DNA of 10,935 bases from NCBI GenBank assembly GCA_017557715.1, contig JAFYYE010000128.1, positions 1 to 10,935 of the forward strand. The letters run 5' to 3'. The DNA is from Pseudobutyrivibrio sp. (lineage in GTDB: Bacteria > Bacillota > Clostridia > Lachnospirales > Lachnospiraceae). Of the stretch, positions 7,342-10,935 are shown piece by piece; the first letter of the stretch is position 1, and the number at the start of each line of letters is the position of its first letter. The notes under the pieces are model-generated. The model was not told the origin of the DNA and made no database searches. It saw only the letters and a program-made list of their open reading frames with translations. Both the position numbers and the translations under genes were made by a program.

Positions 7342-7998
7342 TTACTGATGGTTTTCTACATAATATACTCGCTTAGAGCTTTCTGATGAATCAGCGTCAC
7401 CAGTTTCTTTGGCGGCATTTAGCAAGGCTTTGAAATCTGCGATATCTCTGCTTGAATCTGATGGGGTTACATAGATGGCGTAGATAACATGGTTGTTATC
7501 GGTATTCAGAATCATCGCTATGTGGGCGTAGTATAGTTTGCCTTCCATAGTACCTGTGTAGGTATACAGGAATGTTTTTGTGCCATCCACATAAGTGGTT
7601 TCAGAAGATTGGCGACTTGCATCTGCTACCATAGAAACAGCTATTTCATCAATCTTTTCATATAAGATGGTTTCATTTATGAAATAGGAAACCCACAAAT
7701 AATCCAGTGATTCATTGCCTAATATGATGGTGGCAGATTCTTCAGATATCTCTAATGATTCAGATTTAGAGAAAGTAGAAGGAATGGCAAAGGTTATTCC
7801 ACCAGTGCTATATGAAAAAGTGTTTTCTATAGATATCGATTTTGTGGTTTGGGCAGGAGAGGTTCGCTTCGTGTAATTAAATACGAGCAAAATAGTAAAA
7901 ACAGACATGATGATTACGAGTAGCAAAAAGAAGTTTGCCAGATGGGATTTGTTATCTGATTCAGGTTCATTTAAAGGAAGATTGTTTTTATTACTCAC
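7342..7998 (-). CDS. Single-pass membrane protein of unknown function
   Basis: I do not recognise the family. Residues 1-20 are polar and probably cytoplasmic, and 21-40 form one strongly hydrophobic helix (ANFFLLLVIIMSVFTILLVF). The remainder, about 175 residues, is a soluble domain expected outside the membrane. It alternates beta-like and helical stretches (SYSTGGITFAIPSTFSKSES; TFLYTYTGTMEGKLYYAHIAM; DFKALLNAAKETG). The pattern loosely resembles PsbP/DcrB-like folds found in Firmicute lipoproteins and membrane proteins, but this is a guess. There is no lipobox Cys. The start is GTG at 7998, fixed by GGAGGT (8006-8011) 7 bases upstream. It is convergent with ligA, 17 bases away, and divergent from metA, with 81 bases between the two starts. 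Confidence 0.75.
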   Translation of the reverse strand: MSNKNNLPLNEPESDNKSHLANFFLLLVIIMSVFTILLVFNYTKRTSPAQTTKSISIENTFSYSTGGITFAIPSTFSKSESLEISEESATIILGNESLDYLWVSYFINETILYEKIDEIAVSMVADASRQSSETTYVDGTKTFLYTYTGTMEGKLYYAHIAMILNTDNNHVIYAIYVTPSDSSRDIADFKALLNAAKETGDADSSESSKRVYYVENHQ

Positions 7999-8016
7999 TG
8001 GAATGACCTCCTCTAT

Positions 8017-8045
8017 AGGATACTAATAGCATATAAATGTGTTAA
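8017..8045 (-). promoter_or_regulatory. Possible promoter of the membrane-protein gene
   Basis: On the minus strand TTAACA (8040-8045) and TATCCT (8017-8022) are 17 bases apart. Initiation would fall almost at the ribosome site, leaving a very short leader, so the call is tentative. I found no convincing plus-strand promoter for metA in the same 81-base gap. Confidence 0.35.
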
Positions 8046-8079
8046 TAATAAGGATTGGATTGAAAGGAGAAGGATAAGT

Positions 8080-9003
8080 ATGCCGATTAGAACTAGAAAT
8101 GATTTACCAGCCAAGGCGATACTTGAGCATGAGAATATATTTGTAATGGACGAGAATAGGTCTACCCATCAGGATATCAGACCTATTAGTATTGGTATTT
8201 TGAATCTGATGCCGTTGAAAGAGGCCACTGAGCTACAGCTTTTACGTTCCCTTTCAAATACACCTCTTCAGGTGGATGTTACTTTCCTTACGGTAGGAAG
8301 TCATGAAAGTAAACATACTAGTAAGACTCATCTTGATACTTTCTATGAGCGTATTGAGGATGTGTATGATAAATACTTTGATGGTTTGATTATTACAGGA
8401 GCACCAGTGGAGCAGATGCCTTTTGAAGAGGTAGATTACTGGGAGGAGCTTACTCATGTGTTTGAGTGGACCAAGACTCATGTAACATCTACACTTCATC
8501 TTTGCTGGGGATGCCAGGCGGGACTCTACTATCGTTATGGAATTAATAAATATGATTTAGATGAGAAGAAATTTGGAATTTTCCCACATCGAGTTCAGAA
8601 CAGAAAGATTCCACTTGTCCGTGGATTCGATGATGTTTTCTATGCTCCACATAGCCGTCACACAGGGGTGAAGACTGAGGATATCGAGGCTTGTGAAAAT
8701 CTTGTCGTATGCGCAAAGAGCGATGAGGCTGGCGTGTTCCTTTGCATGTCTAAGGACGGCAGCAATATCTTCGTTATGGGTCATCCAGAGTACGATAGAT
8801 TTACTCTTGATAGTGAATACAAGCGAGATGTTAGCAAAGGATTACAAATAGCTTTGCCAGAGAACTATTACCCAGAAGATGATCCAGAACAGAAGCCTCT
8901 GCTTCAGTGGAGAAGTCATGGGAATATTTTGTATTCTAATTGGTTGAATTACTACGTATATCAGAACACGCCTTATGAGTGGAATAAGATTAGCGAGAAA
9001 TAA
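8080..9003 (+). CDS. metA: Homoserine O-acyltransferase MetA (predicted acetyltransferase)
   Basis: It activates the hydroxyl of homoserine, the first committed step to methionine. The 307 residues align throughout with E. coli MetA, from MPIRTRNDLPA to the C-terminal WRSHGN.LYSNWLNYYVYQ.TPY motif. The catalytic set is intact: Cys142 (LCWGCQAG), His235 and Glu237 (MGHPEYD). Residue 111 is Glu (TGAPVEQMPF), where E. coli has Gly. Published work on Bacillus cereus MetA tied Glu111 to acetyl-CoA and Gly111 to succinyl-CoA, so this enzyme is predicted to make O-acetylhomoserine despite its usual name of succinyltransferase. AAGGAG (8064-8069) lies 10 bases before the ATG. There is no room for a full SAM riboswitch in the short leader. 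No other methionine gene is adjacent, and a strong terminator closes the unit. Confidence 0.95.
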   Translation: MPIRTRNDLPAKAILEHENIFVMDENRSTHQDIRPISIGILNLMPLKEATELQLLRSLSNTPLQVDVTFLTVGSHESKHTSKTHLDTFYERIEDVYDKYFDGLIITGAPVEQMPFEEVDYWEELTHVFEWTKTHVTSTLHLCWGCQAGLYYRYGINKYDLDEKKFGIFPHRVQNRKIPLVRGFDDVFYAPHSRHTGVKTEDIEACENLVVCAKSDEAGVFLCMSKDGSNIFVMGHPEYDRFTLDSEYKRDVSKGLQIALPENYYPEDDPEQKPLLQWRSHGNILYSNWLNYYVYQNTPYEWNKISEK

Positions 9004-9007
9004 AAGG

Positions 9008-9041
9008 AAACTTCTGTCGGGATTTTCGACAGAAGTTTTTT
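9008..9041 (+). terminator. Intrinsic terminator of metA
   Basis: A perfect 12-bp stem (AAACTTCTGTCG, 9008-9019, with 9027-9038) and a 7-base loop run into six Ts at 9036-9041, beginning 5 bases after the stop codon. The 3' arm overlaps the T run, a typical form. Confidence 0.93.
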
Positions 9042-9083
9042 ATTTGCGATTTTCTAAGAAATAAAAAATGTGATGAGGTGTTT

Positions 9084-9108
9084 GTAATGTGCAAAAAATG
9101 CACATTAC
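9084..9108. repeat. Hairpin 1: perfect 10-bp inverted repeat, 5-base loop
   Basis: GTAATGTGCA (9084-9093) and TGCACATTAC (9099-9108) flank AAAAA. There is no T run after it, so it is not a terminator. It is the same element as hairpin 3 at an offset of 65 bases, with paired substitutions in the stem. Confidence 0.85.
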
Positions 9109-9117
9109 TAAAAATAT

Positions 9118-9142
9118 AGTTGTAAAGGATTTCTTGACAACT
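9118..9142. repeat. Hairpin 2: 10-bp inverted repeat with one mismatch, 5-base loop
   Basis: AGTTGTAAAG (9118-9127) pairs with CTTGACAACT (9133-9142) except at one internal A/G position; the loop is GATTT. Its sequence is unrelated to hairpins 1 and 3, but length and loop size are the same. It lies midway between them. Confidence 0.6.
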
Positions 9143-9149
9143 GAAATAA

Positions 9150-9172
9150 CAACACGCAAAGAATGCGTGTTG
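9150..9172. repeat. Hairpin 3: perfect 9-bp inverted repeat, 5-base loop
   Basis: CAACACGCA (9150-9158) and TGCGTGTTG (9164-9172) flank AAGAA. Aligned to hairpin 1 at +65, the pairs T-A, G-C, T-A and T-A are replaced by C-G, A-T, C-G and C-G, so every change in the shared stem is compensated. The loop differs by one A to G. Confidence 0.85.
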
Positions 9173-9173
9173 C

Positions 9174-9227
9174 TCAGACTTAGACAAAATTAGAAAGTTT
9201 GTTCTGTTTTTGTAATTATAAGTCTGA
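9174..9227. repeat. Inverted repeat flanking the nuclease-gene promoter spacer
   Basis: TCAGACTTA (9174-9182) and TAAGTCTGA (9219-9227) are perfect 9-bp arms 36 bases apart. The right arm ends exactly at the first base of TATAAT and includes its TG extension. Binding of a regulator at this site, or pairing of the arms, would affect the promoter. It may be an operator; chance cannot be excluded. Confidence 0.5.
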
Positions 9228-9233
9228 TATAAT
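9225..9233 (+). promoter_or_regulatory. Extended -10 promoter of the nuclease gene
   Basis: TGATATAAT (9225-9233) is a perfect extended -10. The -35 position 17 bases upstream (9205-9210, TGTTTT) is poor, as is common when the TG extension is present. Initiation near 9240 gives a leader of about 32 bases to the GTG at 9272. Confidence 0.65.
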
Positions 9234-9271
9234 AATGTCATGAGAAATTAGTTTATGGCGAGGAAAATATT

Positions 9272-10435
9272 GTGAACGAGATAATTCAATATGTAAATTC
9301 AAATGATATTGTTAATGATGCATGCATGATAATTGATAGTGCACAGAATTATGCATATAGAACTGTAGATACTGCACTTGTTATTAGAAATTGGTTTATT
9401 GGAAAAAGAATTGCCGAAGAGGAAGTTGTAGGTGATGGCAGAGCTGAATATGGAAAGGAAATTATAGCGCGCCTCTCAACCCAGCTTACTGGTATTTATG
9501 GAAAAGGTTTTTCTAGAAGAGCCTTATATCAGTATCTTGGTTTTTATCGAATGTTTCCTGAAATTGTGCACACAGCGTGTACACTTTTGGAACCATCGCA
9601 AAAAGTGCACACAGTGAGTACACAAATTGAACTATTATCATGGTCACATTATAGAGTGTTGACTCAAGTAAATGATAGCGAAGCTCGTTCTTGGTATGAA
9701 AAAGAGGCATACGAACAAACCTGGAGTGTTAGAACTTTACAAAGAAATATTTCAACTCAGTATTATCATAGAATGCTAAAATCACAAGATAAAACTGAAG
9801 TAGAAAATGAAATGAAACAGCTAACTTCTCAGTATCAAAATAAGCTTGAGTTTATAAAAAATCCAGTGATAGCAGAATTTTTGGGTATGCAGGAAGATAC
9901 TTCATATTTGGAATCAGATTTGGAGCAGTGCATTATAAACAACCTTCAAAAGTTTCTTATGGAATTGGGAAAAGGATATGCCTTTGTTGCTAGGCAGCAA
10001 CATATTCATACTGAAAAAGAAGATTATTACATCGATCTTGTTTTTTACAATTATATCTTGAAGTGCTTTGTTTTAATTGATTTAAAAACAAATAAGATAA
10101 CTCATCAGGATGTAGGGCAGATGGATATGTATATACGTATGTATGATGATTTGAAGAAAGCTCCTGATGATAATCCAACACTAGGAATAGTGTTATGTTC
10201 AGACACAGATGAAGATATTGCTAAGTATTCAGTTCTTCATGAAAATGAGCAGCTTTTTGCTTCTAAGTATAAACTCTATTTACCTACAGAAGAGGAGCTT
10301 AGAGCAGAAATCGAAACTCAGAAAGAATTTTATTTTTTACAGAAGAAAGAGGATAGTAATTTGCAGACTGAAAAAGAGCAAATGGCTAGATTGAAGAAAA
10401 AGGCTAAAGAAGGACGCCTTATGCTGGATGAATAA
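9272..10435 (+). CDS. DUF1016 (YhcG-type) PDDEXK nuclease-family protein
   Basis: This two-domain protein is of the YhcG kind, predicted to bind and cut nucleic acid; biological targets are not established. The N-terminal DUF1016 domain (about 15-165) shows the usual NWFIGKRIAEEE, AEYGKEIIARLSTQL, GFSRRALYQYLGFY and LSWSHYRVL blocks. The C-terminal nuclease domain (about 185-345) carries Asp255 (YYIDLVFYN), Asp270-x-Lys272 (LIDLKT) and GQMDMYIRMYD, the expected PDDEXK-like core, so it looks active. The last about 45 residues are a charged helix. Translation starts at GTG 9272, with GAGG 8 bases upstream. Between the N-terminal blocks is a duplicated VHT motif. Family members occur near restriction and other defence loci, so a defence or mobile-element role is plausible but inferred. 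The next gene begins one base after the stop. Confidence 0.85.
   Translation: MNEIIQYVNSNDIVNDACMIIDSAQNYAYRTVDTALVIRNWFIGKRIAEEEVVGDGRAEYGKEIIARLSTQLTGIYGKGFSRRALYQYLGFYRMFPEIVHTACTLLEPSQKVHTVSTQIELLSWSHYRVLTQVNDSEARSWYEKEAYEQTWSVRTLQRNISTQYYHRMLKSQDKTEVENEMKQLTSQYQNKLEFIKNPVIAEFLGMQEDTSYLESDLEQCIINNLQKFLMELGKGYAFVARQQHIHTEKEDYYIDLVFYNYILKCFVLIDLKTNKITHQDVGQMDMYIRMYDDLKKAPDDNPTLGIVLCSDTDEDIAKYSVLHENEQLFASKYKLYLPTEEELRAEIETQKEFYFLQKKEDSNLQTEKEQMARLKKKAKEGRLMLDE
9566..9623 (+). repeat. In-frame 19-bp direct repeat inside the nuclease gene
   Basis: GTGCACACAGCGTGTACAC (9566-9584) recurs at 9605-9623 with three differences, exactly 39 bases (13 codons) later, coding VHTACT and VHTVST. Both copies contain the palindrome GTGCAC, and the first also GTGTACAC. 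It sits in the variable linker just before the LSWSHY motif. Confidence 0.65.
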
Positions 10436-10436
10436 T

Positions 10437-10935
10437 ATGACTGATAGACCAATACTTAATACTAATTTAAATAGTGATACATTTAGGGGCTATTATTACT
10501 TGAAGGAAGAACTTGTGGAGTTCTGCAGAAATAATGGAATTCCTACATCAGGTGGAAAGTTAGAGCTTACAGATAGAATCGCCTATTTTCTTGATACGGG
10601 TAATGTAAAGACTGTAAATAAGAACAGGAGAGTTACTGTAGATGTTGGCGACCTTACTGAAGATACAATTATAGAACCTAATATAGTTTGCTCAGAGAAG
10701 CACAGAGCTTTTTTCAGGGAAAGGATTGGCAAATCATTTTCTTTTAATGTGCAGTTTCAGAAATGGTTAAAGTCGAACGCAGGCAAGACGTATGGTGATG
10801 CAATTGAGGCTTATCATTTAATACTTGAAGAAAAGAAAAAGGGTAAAACCACGATAGACAAGCAGTTTGAATACAACACTTACATTAGGGACTTTTTTGA
10901 AGATAATCAGGGCAAAAGTTTGGATGATGCTATTA
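10437..10935 (+). CDS. SAP-domain protein, DUF6434-like (3' truncated)
   Basis: The frame is open from ATG 10437 to the window end, giving 166 complete residues. Residues about 22-55 (LKEELVEFCRNNGIPTSGGK followed by LELTDRIAYFL) form a SAP motif, a small helix-turn-helix that usually binds DNA. Residues about 95-166 contain SFNVQFQKWLKSNAGKTYGD, a helix ILEEKKKG, and QFEYNTYIRDFFEDNQGKS. I associate this with the uncharacterised DUF6434 family that often accompanies SAP motifs; the family name is from memory. The gene begins one base after the nuclease stop codon and has only a weak ribosome site (GGA about 8 bases upstream), so translational coupling is likely. Its role is unknown; a DNA-binding partner of the nuclease is one possibility. 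Confidence 0.75.
   Translation, partial: MTDRPILNTNLNSDTFRGYYYLKEELVEFCRNNGIPTSGGKLELTDRIAYFLDTGNVKTVNKNRRVTVDVGDLTEDTIIEPNIVCSEKHRAFFRERIGKSFSFNVQFQKWLKSNAGKTYGDAIEAYHLILEEKKKGKTTIDKQFEYNTYIRDFFEDNQGKSLDDAI

Noticed and set aside
8000..8079. SAM riboswitch or T-box before metA
   Set aside because: The gap is only about 80 bases, has no multi-stem structure or terminator, and also carries the start region of the opposite gene.
9134..9139. Perfect TTGACA resembling a -35 box
   Set aside because: No -10-like sequence lies 15-19 bases downstream, and the bases belong to the 3' arm of hairpin 2.
9084..9172. CRISPR array or integron attC site
   Set aside because: There are only two related units with no constant repeat sequence and no cas or integrase gene, and the arms do not follow the attC core consensus.
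9098..9193. 31-codon open frame crossing hairpins 1 to 3
   Set aside because: It has no ribosome site, its start lies in the loop of hairpin 1, and its similarity to the overlapping 10-codon frame is explained by the repeated hairpin sequence.

Overview
The window is AT-rich bacterial DNA with Gram-positive style Shine-Dalgarno sites (GGAGG, AGGAGG) and intrinsic terminators. It carries an NAD-dependent DNA ligase, a chemotaxis receptor and a MetA-type homoserine acyltransferase. Together these suggest a motile Firmicute, most likely a Lachnospiraceae member of the Butyrivibrio/Pseudobutyrivibrio/Roseburia kind. That placement is inference from protein resemblance, not a database result.

Layout: positions 2-982 hold the 3' part of a methyl-accepting chemotaxis protein, closed by a strong terminator. 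On the minus strand, 2945 down to 1037 is a two-gene shikimate-pathway operon. A YdiB-like shikimate dehydrogenase is transcribed first, then a class I DAHP synthase whose start lies inside the end of the first gene. A good sigma-A-like promoter (2998-3026) drives it. Divergently, an extended -10 promoter (3060-3088) drives a tRNA-Arg(CCG) and, with no visible terminator between, a membrane-anchored SH3b protein (3216-4496). Then come rluF (23S rRNA pseudouridine synthase) and ligA in tandem. A minus-strand single-pass membrane protein of unknown role (7342-7998) is convergent with ligA and divergent from metA. MetA has Glu at position 111, which in this family points to acetyl-CoA rather than succinyl-CoA as acyl donor. 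A textbook terminator follows it.

The right end looks like accessory DNA. After the metA terminator, a 230-base gene-free stretch contains three successive short-loop hairpins and a longer inverted repeat that abuts an extended -10 promoter. Hairpins 1 and 3 are the same element at an offset of exactly 65 bases, and their stem differences are four compensatory base-pair swaps. Downstream is a DUF1016/YhcG-type PDDEXK nuclease-family protein, followed one base later by an incomplete gene for a SAP-domain protein running off the window. This hairpin cluster plus nuclease plus SAP-protein unit is the best candidate here for an undescribed system; its function cannot be read from the sequence.

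The core genes are housekeeping: aromatic amino acid entry (DAHP synthase, shikimate dehydrogenase), methionine entry (metA), ribosome modification (rluF), DNA joining (ligA) and chemotaxis.
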